From: Marinobacter manganoxydans MnI7-9
GTDB lineage: Bacteria > Pseudomonadota > Gammaproteobacteria > Pseudomonadales > Oleiphilaceae
Assembly: GCF_000235625.1 (NCBI RefSeq)
Contig: NZ_AGTR01000055.1
Location: 1 to 64,000, forward strand
Length of the DNA: 64,000 bases
Direction: 5' to 3'
Every line of letters starts with the position of its first letter. Position 1 is the stretch's first letter. The position numbers and the translations under genes were made by a program. The notes under the pieces are model-generated. The model worked only from the letters and a program-made list of their open reading frames with translations. It made no database searches and was not told where the DNA came from. Positions 22,038-30,904 of this stretch are shown piece after piece.

Positions 22038-22856
22038 ATGGCACTTAATGACGCTCCGCTTGGCAAGACAAGCGATTATCCGGACAACTACGACCCAGGC
22101 CTGCTGTTCCCGGTGGCGAGGGAGGAAAACCGTCGCCGCCTGGGGCTGGAGGACGGCCGCTGGCCCTGGTTTGGCGAGGACCTGTGGCAGGCCTGGGAAA
22201 TCTCGTGGCTTCGGCCAAATGGTGTGCCGGAGGTTGCCTGGGCGCAGATTGTCTTTCCGGCCGCTTCGCCATCGATCATCGAGTCCAAATCGCTCAAGCT
22301 GTATCTCAACTCGCTGAACCAGGCGGTTTACTCGTCCCGTGAGCAGGTTGCGGAGGTAATTACCCAGGATCTGTCCAGTGCTTGCGGCGGAGCGGTTCAG
22401 GTCAACCTGTTAAGCGTCGACGAATCCGGGGAGGCGGTTGGTCGCCCTGAAGGATTCGAGTTGATTGATGATGAACCGGTGAGCGATGTGGTGTATGAGT
22501 ATTCACCCGAGTCTCTCGAGGCCGGAAATGAGGTGGTGACTGAGCAGTTATGCTCCCATCTCCTAAAGAGCAACTGTCCGGTGACGGGCCAGCCGGACTG
22601 GGCCACCCTGTTGGTCAGCTACACCGGCCCGAAAATCGACCGGCCTGGCTTGCTGCGTTACGTGGTGAGTTTTCGGCAAAAACAGGATTTTCACGAGCAT
22701 TGTGTGGAAACGGTGTTTACCGATCTGATGGCGCGATGCAGCCCGGAGTCGCTAACGGTGATTGCCCGATACACCCGGCGTGGCGGGCTGGATATTAATC
22801 CATGGCGAAGCACCGAAACCGGCAAGGACGCCGGGCCGCGGCTGATACGTCAGTAA
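22038..22856 (+). CDS. queF: NADPH-dependent 7-cyano-7-deazaguanine reductase
   Basis: The product is 272 residues, the longer bimodular QueF type found in E. coli. It reduces preQ0 to preQ1 in queuosine biosynthesis. The QueF motif ESKSLKLYLNSLNQ is seen at about residues 82-95. The catalytic cysteine is in SNCPVTGQPDW (about Cys179), with the neighbouring Asp as acid. The next steps of the pathway, tgt and queA, are also in this window at 37-39 kb. Confidence 0.95.
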   Translation: MALNDAPLGKTSDYPDNYDPGLLFPVAREENRRRLGLEDGRWPWFGEDLWQAWEISWLRPNGVPEVAWAQIVFPAASPSIIESKSLKLYLNSLNQAVYSSREQVAEVITQDLSSACGGAVQVNLLSVDESGEAVGRPEGFELIDDEPVSDVVYEYSPESLEAGNEVVTEQLCSHLLKSNCPVTGQPDWATLLVSYTGPKIDRPGLLRYVVSFRQKQDFHEHCVETVFTDLMARCSPESLTVIARYTRRGGLDINPWRSTETGKDAGPRLIRQ

Positions 22857-22886
22857 TTCGAATCGCGGTGAGCGCAGGGACGCGCC

Positions 22887-24326
22887 TCAGGAAACATCCT
22901 CTTCCCGTCGCAGACGGTCTGCGGCGTCCTCCAGGGCGGTCAGGATGGCCTGGCGTTCCTTCTCGGTGATCTTGTCTGAATCCAGATACATGGCGAAACC
23001 ACTGTGCTCATGCTCCAGGAAGCTGCGGTTGGGGCCCATGTCGCGCCGGAAATCCACCACTTCATAAATCGGTACCGGCTTCCCGAAGCCTTTCACGGTA
23101 ATCTCGCCCTTGTCCCGGCACATGATCTTGTTCTTGATCAGCGAGAAGGTCTCGTAGGACACCAGGATTTCACCAGGTTCCGCAAGGGATTCAAGCCGGC
23201 TCGCAAGATTTACTTCCTTGCCGATGATGGTGTAATCCATCCGGTTTTCAGCGCCGAAGTTGCCCACGGTTGTGTAGCCGGTACTGATGCCCATGCGTAT
23301 TTCCAGCGGGGTCTTGATGCCCTGACTGCGCCATTTCTGGCGCATGATTTTCATGTGTTTACGCATCTCGATGGCCATGGAAACACAGGCAAAGGCATCT
23401 TCCCGTTGGCCCCGGCTGGTGGGGTCGCCAAAGAACACCATGATGGAATCGCCGACGAACTTGTCGATGGTGCCGCCATATTTCAGGGCCACTTCCGACA
23501 TTTCATTGAAGTAGTGATTCAGTAACTCAGTCAGGGCCTCGGGTTCCATTTCCTCGGACAGCTCCGTGAAGCCCTTGATGTCCGAGAAGAACACCGCCAA
23601 CTTCTTGCGCTGGGTCTCCAGCCGAACGTCCCGCTCACCGGTAAAAATGGACTGCCAAACCTGGGGTGAAAGGTATTTCGACAGCTTGTGGGAGAGTGCG
23701 ATGGACTGCTCCCGCTGGTTCTGGATCTGGGTCTTTGCCAGCATTAACGCCCGTGCCTGCTGGTGGGAGTAATAGGCGGTGACGCAGATATAAAGCCCGG
23801 TTGAGAGTATCGATACGATGCTGGTCAGTAGCGGTGAATGCGGGCCGTCTGCCGGGCCAAGGATTGCCACAGTGCCGGCAATGGCCGATGCCATGAAAAC
23901 GGTTCCCAGAAGCCACTGGCGGATGCCCCCCACCATCAGGCAACTGAACATCAGCATCAGTGCAACCGCCATGGAGGGAATGACGATCAGTCCGATACAA
24001 CCAATAAACGCCCCACCGACAACGCAATCAAAAATCAGCATTTTCTGGCGTATGCGGGGGGAGTTTCTAAGGAAGGTCCGGCGGGTCAGGGCGTGGGCAA
24101 TGTGGGGCCAGGTAAGGGCGCCTGCCACCAGCCACAGAAGCCATTGGGCAAAAGCGCCCTGAAGAACGCCGGTAACGATGATAGCGGCAGTTGATGTATA
24201 GGCCAGCACCCGACCGTTATAGTCGGGCATCGGCGGAATGGCGACGGGGTTGCCCGACGCCTCAGACGCCAGGGACCGGCCGGCGGAGCTGCTGGCACTG
24301 CGCAGGTCTGCTGGTGCGCTCATCAT
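22887..24326 (-). CDS. Membrane-bound class III adenylate/guanylate cyclase
   Basis: The start is taken as the ATG at 24326, one base after the stop codon of the upstream gene; the next codon is also ATG. The product is about 479 residues. The first half has around six hydrophobic segments (residues 40-195), followed by a short linker and a class III cyclase domain. Motifs are AVFFSDIKGFTELSEEM with the first metal Asp, FVGDSIMVFFGDP with the second, and IRMGISTGYTTVGNFGAENR. It probably makes cAMP. The substrate-specifying residues were not resolved by eye. Confidence 0.88.
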   Translation of the reverse strand: MMSAPADLRSASSSAGRSLASEASGNPVAIPPMPDYNGRVLAYTSTAAIIVTGVLQGAFAQWLLWLVAGALTWPHIAHALTRRTFLRNSPRIRQKMLIFDCVVGGAFIGCIGLIVIPSMAVALMLMFSCLMVGGIRQWLLGTVFMASAIAGTVAILGPADGPHSPLLTSIVSILSTGLYICVTAYYSHQQARALMLAKTQIQNQREQSIALSHKLSKYLSPQVWQSIFTGERDVRLETQRKKLAVFFSDIKGFTELSEEMEPEALTELLNHYFNEMSEVALKYGGTIDKFVGDSIMVFFGDPTSRGQREDAFACVSMAIEMRKHMKIMRQKWRSQGIKTPLEIRMGISTGYTTVGNFGAENRMDYTIIGKEVNLASRLESLAEPGEILVSYETFSLIKNKIMCRDKGEITVKGFGKPVPIYEVVDFRRDMGPNRSFLEHEHSGFAMYLDSDKITEKERQAILTALEDAADRLRREEDVS

Positions 24327-24327
24327 C

Positions 24328-24639
24328 TCAGAAACGGATCCTGCCAATCAGCATGTCGCGGAACATGACCCAGTCGCCCATCAGGCTGTAAAGTGGGTAT
24401 TTAAAGGTGGCTGGCCGGTTTTTCTCAAACTTGAAATGGCCGATCCAGGCAAAGCCGTAGCCGATTACAGGCAGGGCCAACAGCCACAACAACTTGCCGG
24501 AGACCAGTGCCCAGGCAGCAACGAGCAGAACGAGAAGGCTGCCCGCAAAGTGCAGACGGCGACAGGTTACATCGCTGTGTTCTTCAAGGTAGAAAGGATA
24601 GAATTCAGAGAAATTGTTGAAGGTTTGCTGGTTGCTCAT
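24328..24639 (-). CDS. DUF962 / Mpo1-like membrane protein
   Basis: The product is 103 residues from the ATG at 24639; a GTG five codons earlier has no better ribosome binding site. The sequence NFSEFYPFYLEEHSDVTCRRLHFAGS carries the conserved HS...CRRLHF pattern of DUF962, whose yeast member Mpo1 is a 2-hydroxy fatty acid dioxygenase. Two hydrophobic segments follow, then GYGFAWIGHFKFEKNRPATF with a second conserved His/Lys/Arg cluster. It is coupled to the cyclase gene, which starts right after its stop. Confidence 0.82.
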   Translation of the reverse strand: MSNQQTFNNFSEFYPFYLEEHSDVTCRRLHFAGSLLVLLVAAWALVSGKLLWLLALPVIGYGFAWIGHFKFEKNRPATFKYPLYSLMGDWVMFRDMLIGRIRF

Positions 24640-24806
24640 TGTGTTGCCACTCACCGTTGTACGACCGCGTCATTTATTGTTGTTGGCAGACCCGACTACG
24701 ACTAAAGGTTAACAGTATTACGTACAAGCCACAATTCACGGTCGGGAATTGCGTTCGTACCGACAATCTCAAAGTCATCACTACAGCCATCATACAGCGA
24801 GCAGAT

Positions 24807-25358
24807 ATGACAGCAGTTACCGATTTCCTCCTGAACCGTTCCTCGGAGCCGAGGCTGGAGTCGCCCGCGCCGGACCGGGAAACCCTTGATCGGGCTTTCG
24901 CCTGTGCCGCCCGCGCGCCTGATCACGCCCTGCTGAGACCCTGGCGTTACCTTGTTGTGGAAGGCGAAGGGCTGGAGGCTCTGGGTGAACTGTTTGCGTC
25001 TACCTGTGCCAATAACAGTGACGAAAAAGAAATCGAGAAGCTCAGGCGCGCACCGCTCAGAGCGCCAATGGTGATTGTGGGAATCGCGTCGCCGAAAACC
25101 CATCCCAAAGTGCCTGAAATTGAGCAGTTGATGTCGGCGGCTGCCGGCATGAGCTTCGTTGAACTTGCGCTGCAGGATGCGGGTTACGGCGTTATGTGGA
25201 GAACCGGCTCTGTCGCTTACCACGCTTCAGTGCACGCGGGCCTGGGGCTCGAAGAGCATGAGCAGATCGTCGGCTTTCTCTACACTGGCACCGTTTCCGC
25301 GGCAAAGCCTTCCGTTCCAAGGCCGGCGGTGGAGGAATTTGTGCGCCACTGGCCCTGA
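24807..25358 (+). CDS. YdjA-like nitroreductase
   Basis: The start is the ATG at 24807; the frame is open 56 codons further up but only the part from MTAVTDFLLNR looks like the family. The product is 183 residues, the same size as YdjA, a minimal FMN-dependent nitroreductase. Landmarks are FLLNRSSEPRLESPAPDRET, the flavin-contacting ARAPDHALLRPWRYLVV (about 34-50) and the C-terminal GFLYTGT. The natural substrate is unknown. A G+C-rich hairpin (25374-25395) follows the stop codon. Confidence 0.88.
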   Translation: MTAVTDFLLNRSSEPRLESPAPDRETLDRAFACAARAPDHALLRPWRYLVVEGEGLEALGELFASTCANNSDEKEIEKLRRAPLRAPMVIVGIASPKTHPKVPEIEQLMSAAAGMSFVELALQDAGYGVMWRTGSVAYHASVHAGLGLEEHEQIVGFLYTGTVSAAKPSVPRPAVEEFVRHWP

Positions 25359-25515
25359 TATTCTACCTGAAAGTCCCCCGGCCCACTCCCGGGGGAAGCA
25401 GCTTGCCGCTTTTTCCTGACCGTTCCTTCCTTGCTTTGCCCTGACCATTAATTAACCGCCGGCCAGGGCCTGCCAATACTGGATTTTCTGACAAAATTAG
25501 ACCTCACCCGAATTC

Positions 25516-25530
25516 TGGCATCCAGCTTGC
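25516..25530 (+). promoter_or_regulatory. Sigma-54 promoter of the flgB operon
   Basis: TGGCATCCAGCTTGC has the -24 GG (25517-25518) and the -12 GC (25529-25530) at the strict 10-base spacing of RpoN promoters. It lies 70 bases before the flgB start and would place flgB to flgL under an FleQ/FleR-type activator, as in Pseudomonas. Confidence 0.8.
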
Positions 25531-25599
25531 TTTAGTCCTGTCAAAGAGCACAGCCGGCAAAAGCAGGTCGGCATACTGGTGCAGTTTTCGGGAGGCAAC

Positions 25600-25998
25600 A
25601 TGGCGATTACGTTCGATTCGGCTCTGGGCATTCACCAACACGCGGTTGAAGCGCGGGTTAAACGTGCCGAAGTTTTGGCAAACAACCTGGCGAACGCCGA
25701 TACCCCGGGCTTCAAAGCGCGCGACCTGGATTTCCAGGCAATGATGCAGAAGGCCCAGGAGCAGGTCAGCGGATTCCAGATGGATAAAACCCATGACGCG
25801 CACATGGATACCTCAGTGTCAGCCTCGGAAAGCGATTTGATGTATCGGGTACCTCATCAGCCGTCGGTTGACGGTAATACCGTGGATGCCCAGCAGGAGC
25901 AGACTCGCTTTATGCGCAACGCCATGGATTTCCAGGCCAGTTTCCAGTTTCTGAATAGTAAGTTCAGCGGTTTGACCAAAGCCATTAAAGGCGAGTAA
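25600..25998 (+). CDS. flgB: Flagellar basal-body rod protein FlgB
   Basis: The start is the ATG at 25600 with GGAGG 4 bases upstream, giving 132 residues. The N-terminal rod motif AEVLANNLANADTPGFKARD (about 25-44) is diagnostic, and the C-terminus FRFMRNAMDFQASFQFLN-like region supports it. FlgB is the most proximal rod protein. It is the first gene of the flgBCDEFGHIJKL operon. Confidence 0.97.
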   Translation: MAITFDSALGIHQHAVEARVKRAEVLANNLANADTPGFKARDLDFQAMMQKAQEQVSGFQMDKTHDAHMDTSVSASESDLMYRVPHQPSVDGNTVDAQQEQTRFMRNAMDFQASFQFLNSKFSGLTKAIKGE

Positions 25999-26032
25999 GC
26001 CGCAGTCACAGGGTTAGCGAAGGAGAGTTTTC

Positions 26033-26482
26033 ATGTCACTGGGCAGCATTTTTGATATCGCCGGTTCCGGCATGACCGCGCAATCACTGCGGCTGAATAC
26101 AACCGCTTCGAATATCGCCAACGCCGAGACCGCCAGTTCCAGCACCGGCGAAACCTATCGGGCCAGGAAGCCGGTTTTCTCGGCCATTCAGCAGTCGCTG
26201 ATGAATCCGGGGCAGGGCGGTTTGCCGATGGCGGCCGATGAGGGCCCGGGCGCCGGTGTCAGGGTTGAAGGTATCGTTGAAAGCGATGCGGAGCTGCAGA
26301 TGCGCTACGAGCCCCATCACCCGGCGGCCAACGAGGACGGCTACGTCTACTACCCCAATGTGAATGTGGTTGAAGAGATGGCGGACATGATGTCGTCGTC
26401 CAGAAGTTTCCAGATGAATGTGGATGTCATGAACACAGCCAAGTCCATGATGCAGCGCATTCTGACTCTCGGTCAGCAGTAA
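26033..26482 (+). CDS. flgC: Flagellar basal-body rod protein FlgC
   Basis: The product is 149 residues. The N-terminus SLGSIFDIAGSGMTAQSLRL with LNTTASNIANAETASS is the axial-family rod motif in FlgC form. VRVEGIVESDAELQMRYEPHHPAANEDGYVYYPNVN is the FlgC body, and MADMMSSSRSFQMNVDVMNTAK the C-terminal coil. AAGGAGAG lies upstream. Confidence 0.97.
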   Translation: MSLGSIFDIAGSGMTAQSLRLNTTASNIANAETASSSTGETYRARKPVFSAIQQSLMNPGQGGLPMAADEGPGAGVRVEGIVESDAELQMRYEPHHPAANEDGYVYYPNVNVVEEMADMMSSSRSFQMNVDVMNTAKSMMQRILTLGQQ

Positions 26483-26500
26483 CAGGGTGAGGAGCACAAC

Positions 26501-27178
26501 ATGACTGCAGTAAATGCAACAGACGCGTCGGATGTTCTGAGCCAGTACCAGCTGAAGCAACAGAATGGCGGCCAGGGCACCAGCGAGTTGGGTCGGAACG
26601 AGTTCATGGAACTGATGCTGGCACAGCTGAAGAACCAGAACCCGCTGGAACCCCAGGACAACGGTGAATTCATCTCCCAACTGGCCCAGTTCAGCTCACT
26701 GGAGGAAATGCAGAACCTTTCCGGTACGGTTGAGGATGTGGTGGGTCAGTTCCGTTCCAGCCAGGCGCTGCAGGCCTCTGCCATGGTCGGCAAAACCGTG
26801 CTTGCCCCTTCCCAGATCGGGGTTCTGGGTGCGGACGGTGAGATCAGCGGCACCGTTGAAGTGCCGGCATCGACCGGTGGCCTTCGGCTTTCGATTCAGG
26901 GTCAGAATGGTGAGCGGGTTCGCCAGATCGACATGGGTAGTAGTCCGGCAGGGGTGACCTCGTTCCGCTGGGATGGCCAGGACGGCAACGGCAATCCCTT
27001 GCCGCCGGGCGCCTACCGGATTGTGGCCGAGGCTTCCTACCCGGATGGGCCGCAGCAGTTGGGTACGATGGTAAGTGCCAATGTTGACAGCGTGTCCCTG
27101 GGCCAGGGTGGCTCCATTACCCTGAATCTTGCAGGCATGGGCTCCATCGCCCTGTCTGATGTAAAACAAATTAACTGA
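26501..27178 (+). CDS. flgD: Flagellar hook cap protein FlgD
   Basis: The product is 225 residues. The conserved N-terminal part FMELMLAQLKNQNPLEPQDN (about 33-52) followed by EFISQLAQFSSLEEM is the FlgD scaffold signature. The C-terminal half holds the Tudor/FlgD Ig-like fold region (TSFRWDGQDGNGNPLPPGAY). FlgD caps the growing hook and is absent from the finished structure. Confidence 0.96.
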   Translation: MTAVNATDASDVLSQYQLKQQNGGQGTSELGRNEFMELMLAQLKNQNPLEPQDNGEFISQLAQFSSLEEMQNLSGTVEDVVGQFRSSQALQASAMVGKTVLAPSQIGVLGADGEISGTVEVPASTGGLRLSIQGQNGERVRQIDMGSSPAGVTSFRWDGQDGNGNPLPPGAYRIVAEASYPDGPQQLGTMVSANVDSVSLGQGGSITLNLAGMGSIALSDVKQIN

Positions 27179-27205
27179 TACCGGTGAAACACCAAGGGGT
27201 GAACC

Positions 27206-29182
27206 ATGGGATTTAATACGGGTTTGAGTGGCCTTCGCGCGGCATCGGTGGATCTGGACGTCACCGGCAACAACATTGCCAACGCCAGTACCGTTGGTTT
27301 CAAGGGCAGCAAGGCCCAGTTTGGCGATCTATACGCCAGCGGTTTCCTGAGCGCAGGCACCAACCCGATCGGCGACGGTGTCCGGGTCCAGGATGTAAAA
27401 CAGTCGTTCGGTCAGGGCAATATCAGCTTCACTGACAACGGTCTGGATATGGCGATTGCCGGTGATGGTTTCTTTATCCTGAATAACGGCGGTGAGATTC
27501 GTTACTCCCGAGCAGGGCAGTTTGGTATTGATAAGGGAGGGTTCGTTACCAATAACGAGAATATGCGGGTTCAGGGATATACCGCGGATGAAGATGGCAA
27601 TCTCTCTGGCATTCGGGGCGATCTGCAGATTGAAACTGACAACTTGGCGCCACGCCGAACAACAAATCTGGACTCTGATTTAAACCTGGACTCGCGGGAG
27701 CCGGTGCTGGAGTCCAGGGTGACTCAGCTCGATGAGGTCTCGATAGATGGTTTTGCCGGCGATGAGTTTGTTATTTCTTATGCCGATGGGCGACCAAGCC
27801 AACGGGTGGTCGTCCCCGAAGAAGTGACGAATGAGGATGGAACTTCTCGACCTGTTACGGCCAGGGAAGTTGCGAATCAGCTAAATGCAATTGACGGTGT
27901 ATCATCCTCTGCGACTACAAGTTTTCTTTTTGAGAATGATGGCAATGACGATGGAATCGATCCAGATGGAATTGCGGATCTGGAGTCAGCGCTTGGTGAT
28001 GCAAACTTTGTCTTTGAGCTGGATGTGGATGGTCAAAATGTTTTCTCGACATCGGGCTCAACTACTAAGCAGGGGTTAGTTGATGCAATTAATTCGTCAA
28101 ATGCCAGTTCAATTTCAGCCTTCCTAGTTGATGGTGTAGATTCAGCCGGCGATCCAATTCAGGACATTAGAATCACAGATAATCGCGGTTCTAATTTAAC
28201 CGTCAGCTATGGCACTGGTCCAAATCCATCGTCCTACGATAAGATTGGGGATCTTGATGTTTTCGTTGACAGAAGTGTTCGAGATATAACCCCGACAGAT
28301 CCAAATGATCCCTCATCAACCAGTGTCTTTGCAATTGCCTATGACGCGGGCGAGTTGTCAATCACAAACGCGTTTAATCCACTTGATCAGCGCACCTACA
28401 ACCACGCAACCTCAACTACCATCTACGACAGTTTGGGTAATTCCCATGAACTGACGCAGTTCTTCGTGAAAAATCCATCGCCGGGTGACGGTGTCGGCGT
28501 CAGTGAATGGTCTGTCTACGCCCAGATTGATGGCGAGCTGGTTGGGGGAACTGATGTTTCACCATTCACCGCGCGCTTCGATCAGGATGGGGCCTTACAG
28601 TCCATAAACGGAGACCCAAACGGTGAAATTCTAATTGATGACTGGGTACCAAAAGACAGCAATGGCGAGCCGAACGGCGCTGATGGCCCTCCAGCTGAGG
28701 GTGAGGAGGTGGTTACGCCGATTCCAGAGCCGCCCACAACGTCGGCTTTCGTTGTTAACCTTGGTGGGACTACTCAATACGGGGCTGAGTTCGGTGTCAA
28801 TGATCAACAGCAGAACGGTTATACCACGGGGCGTTTGTCCGGGCTGGATGTCTCTGATGAGGGGGTGCTGTTCGCCCGATATACCAACGGTCAGTCCCAG
28901 GCGCTAGGGCAGGTCGCATTAGCCTCGTTCAATAATACCAACGGACTGTCGCCGGTGGGTGATACTTCCTGGGTTGAAACCTTCGAATCCGGCCAGCCGA
29001 TTATCGGCGCACCGGATACTGGAACCCTTGGTTCCATTAAGGCCAGCTCAGTAGAAGAATCAAACGTGGATTTGTCTGCGGAACTGGTCAACCTGATCAT
29101 CGCCCAGCGGAACTATCAGGCCAATGCCAAGACCATTGAAACCTCCGATGCGGTCACCCAGACCATCATCAACCTCCGTTAA
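27206..29182 (+). CDS. flgE: Flagellar hook protein FlgE (long form)
   Basis: The product is 658 residues, much longer than the roughly 400-residue FlgE of enterics. The conserved ends are clear: FNTGLSGLRAASVDLDVTGN and NNIANASTVGFKGSKAQFGD at the start, and LVNLIIAQRNYQANAKTIE with SDAVTQTIINLR at the end. The middle (about residues 150-520) forms the surface-exposed domains, is rich in Asp, Ser and Thr, and is AT-richer at DNA level (23 of 60 bases G or C at 28081-28140 against 34 of 60 at 27241-27300). Two hairpins lie in the gap to flgF. Confidence 0.96.
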   Translation: MGFNTGLSGLRAASVDLDVTGNNIANASTVGFKGSKAQFGDLYASGFLSAGTNPIGDGVRVQDVKQSFGQGNISFTDNGLDMAIAGDGFFILNNGGEIRYSRAGQFGIDKGGFVTNNENMRVQGYTADEDGNLSGIRGDLQIETDNLAPRRTTNLDSDLNLDSREPVLESRVTQLDEVSIDGFAGDEFVISYADGRPSQRVVVPEEVTNEDGTSRPVTAREVANQLNAIDGVSSSATTSFLFENDGNDDGIDPDGIADLESALGDANFVFELDVDGQNVFSTSGSTTKQGLVDAINSSNASSISAFLVDGVDSAGDPIQDIRITDNRGSNLTVSYGTGPNPSSYDKIGDLDVFVDRSVRDITPTDPNDPSSTSVFAIAYDAGELSITNAFNPLDQRTYNHATSTTIYDSLGNSHELTQFFVKNPSPGDGVGVSEWSVYAQIDGELVGGTDVSPFTARFDQDGALQSINGDPNGEILIDDWVPKDSNGEPNGADGPPAEGEEVVTPIPEPPTTSAFVVNLGGTTQYGAEFGVNDQQQNGYTTGRLSGLDVSDEGVLFARYTNGQSQALGQVALASFNNTNGLSPVGDTSWVETFESGQPIIGAPDTGTLGSIKASSVEESNVDLSAELVNLIIAQRNYQANAKTIETSDAVTQTIINLR

Positions 29183-29208
29183 GTTCGCGAGCTAGCGAAC
29201 ATGGCATG

Positions 29209-29252
29209 ACTCCTGCTAGAAGACTGGAAACAGTCAAAATTCCGGCAGGAGT
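29209..29252 (+). promoter_or_regulatory. Stem-loop covering the flgF ribosome binding site
   Basis: ACTCCTGC (29209-29216) is perfectly complementary to GCAGGAGT (29245-29252), which includes the flgF Shine-Dalgarno sequence. Inside, GACTG-GAAA-CAGTC (29222-29235) forms a second stem with a GNRA tetraloop. Folding would hide the ribosome binding site 7 bases before the ATG at 29259. Confidence 0.65.
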
Positions 29253-29258
29253 TTTCCC

Positions 29259-30011
29259 ATGGACAAAGCCCTCTACATCGGTATGTCTGGCGCCAAGCAG
29301 AACATGCTGGCCCAGCAAGCCCATGCCAACAACCTGGCGAATGTCAGCACCACCGGCTTCAAGAAGGACTTCGCCCAGGCCCGTAGCATGCCTGTCTTCG
29401 GGGAACACCATCCCACCCGGGCCTATGCCATGACAGAGCGACCCGGCACGGACCTTTCCGCAGGCGCCCTGATGGACACCGGCCGCAAACTGGATGTGGC
29501 GGTTGAAGGTGAAGGGTGGCTTTCCATCCAGAACGATCAGGGCGAAGAGGTGTTTACCCGCAGCGGCAGTCTTCAGGTTGATGTGAATGGTCTGGTGCGC
29601 CTGGCCAATGGTGAACTTGTTCTTGGCAATGGTGGACCGGTTGCGCTGCCGCCTTTCGACAACGTGCAAATCGGCGCTGACGGCACGATTTCTGTTGTTC
29701 CTGTTGGCGGCCCGCCGAATCAGCTGGTTGAGGTGGATCGTCTGAAGCTGGTCAACCCGCCACCGGAAGCTCTGGAGAAGGGGCTAGACGGGCATATGCG
29801 CCGCAAACCGGACCAGGCAATCGATGGCCCTGAGCCCCCGGATGCAAATCTCAGAGTGGTCTCGGGTTTTCTTGAGAGCTCCAACGTGAATGCGGTGGAA
29901 GAGATGATTTCCAATCTGCAGCTTTCCCGGCAATACGAAATGCAGGTGAAGGTAATGACCACCGCCAACGAGAATTCCGAAGCAACGGCACGGCTGTTGC
30001 AGAACCTTTAA
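29259..30011 (+). CDS. flgF: Flagellar proximal rod protein FlgF
   Basis: The product is 250 residues, the normal FlgF length. It begins MDKALYIGMSGAKQNMLAQQ with HANNLANVSTTGFKKDFAQ and ends SNLQLSRQYEMQVKVMTTAN, both typical of rod proteins. The GCAGGAG ribosome binding site is predicted to be occluded by a local hairpin. Confidence 0.97.
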   Translation: MDKALYIGMSGAKQNMLAQQAHANNLANVSTTGFKKDFAQARSMPVFGEHHPTRAYAMTERPGTDLSAGALMDTGRKLDVAVEGEGWLSIQNDQGEEVFTRSGSLQVDVNGLVRLANGELVLGNGGPVALPPFDNVQIGADGTISVVPVGGPPNQLVEVDRLKLVNPPPEALEKGLDGHMRRKPDQAIDGPEPPDANLRVVSGFLESSNVNAVEEMISNLQLSRQYEMQVKVMTTANENSEATARLLQNL

Positions 30012-30096
30012 GTAACGACCGAACACATTGGCCTGGCGGGCCTGAAGCGGCAAAAACTGGCCGCCTGATTGCCCCCCCCGGTATGGAGTAAGCAGC

Positions 30097-30885
30097 ATGA
30101 ATCCAGCACTTTGGGTCAGCAAGACCGGCTTGAGCGCGCAGGACACCAACATGTCCACCATTTCCAACAACCTGGCCAACGTCAACACCACCGGCTTCAA
30201 ACGGGACAAGGCGGTCTTCCAGGACCTCCTGTACCAGATCAACCGACAACCCGGTGGCCTCACCAACCAGAACTCAGAACTGCCTTCCGGCTTGCAGTTG
30301 GGTACGGGTGTCCGGGTTGTGGGCACGGTCAAGCAGTTCTCCCAGGGCAATCTCCAGATTACCGAGCAACCGCTGGACATGGCCATCAATGGCCGGGGTT
30401 TTCTGCAGATTCTGCAGCCGGATGGCCAGATTGCCTACACTCGGGACGGTCAGTTCCAGTTGAACTCCAACGGCGATGTGGTGAATCCGGACGGGTACCC
30501 CCTGGAGCCGGCCATCAATATTCCCGATAACGCCACCAATATCACCATTGGCAAGGACGGCACGGTAACGGCGGTAACGGATGACCAGGCGGCGCCGGTA
30601 AACCTTGGCCAGATCACCCTGGTGGATTTCATCAATCCCCAGGGCCTGCAGGCCATCGGAAACAACCTGTTCAAGGAAACCATTGCCAGTGGCAACCCCG
30701 TTGAGGGGGAGGCGGGTCTGCTCGGGCTTGGCACCATCGAACAGGGTTCCGTGGAGGCTTCCAACGTTGAAGTGGTGGAAGAACTGGTGAACATGATTAC
30801 CACCCAGCGCGCCTACGAAATGAACTCGAAAGTGGTCTCCACGACGGACCAGATGCTCCAGTTCATTACCAACAACATTGGCTAA
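30097..30885 (+). CDS. flgG: Flagellar distal rod protein FlgG
   Basis: The product is 262 residues, the standard length. MNPALWVSKTGLSAQDTNMS and SNNLANVNTTGFKRDKAVFQ are diagnostic for FlgG, as is the C-terminal LVNMITTQRAYEMNSKVVST. FlgG makes up the distal rod that passes through the P and L rings encoded downstream. Confidence 0.97.
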   Translation: MNPALWVSKTGLSAQDTNMSTISNNLANVNTTGFKRDKAVFQDLLYQINRQPGGLTNQNSELPSGLQLGTGVRVVGTVKQFSQGNLQITEQPLDMAINGRGFLQILQPDGQIAYTRDGQFQLNSNGDVVNPDGYPLEPAINIPDNATNITIGKDGTVTAVTDDQAAPVNLGQITLVDFINPQGLQAIGNNLFKETIASGNPVEGEAGLLGLGTIEQGSVEASNVEVVEELVNMITTQRAYEMNSKVVSTTDQMLQFITNNIG

Positions 30886-30904
30886 CGCCGCCAGAGGTGA
30901 CGTC

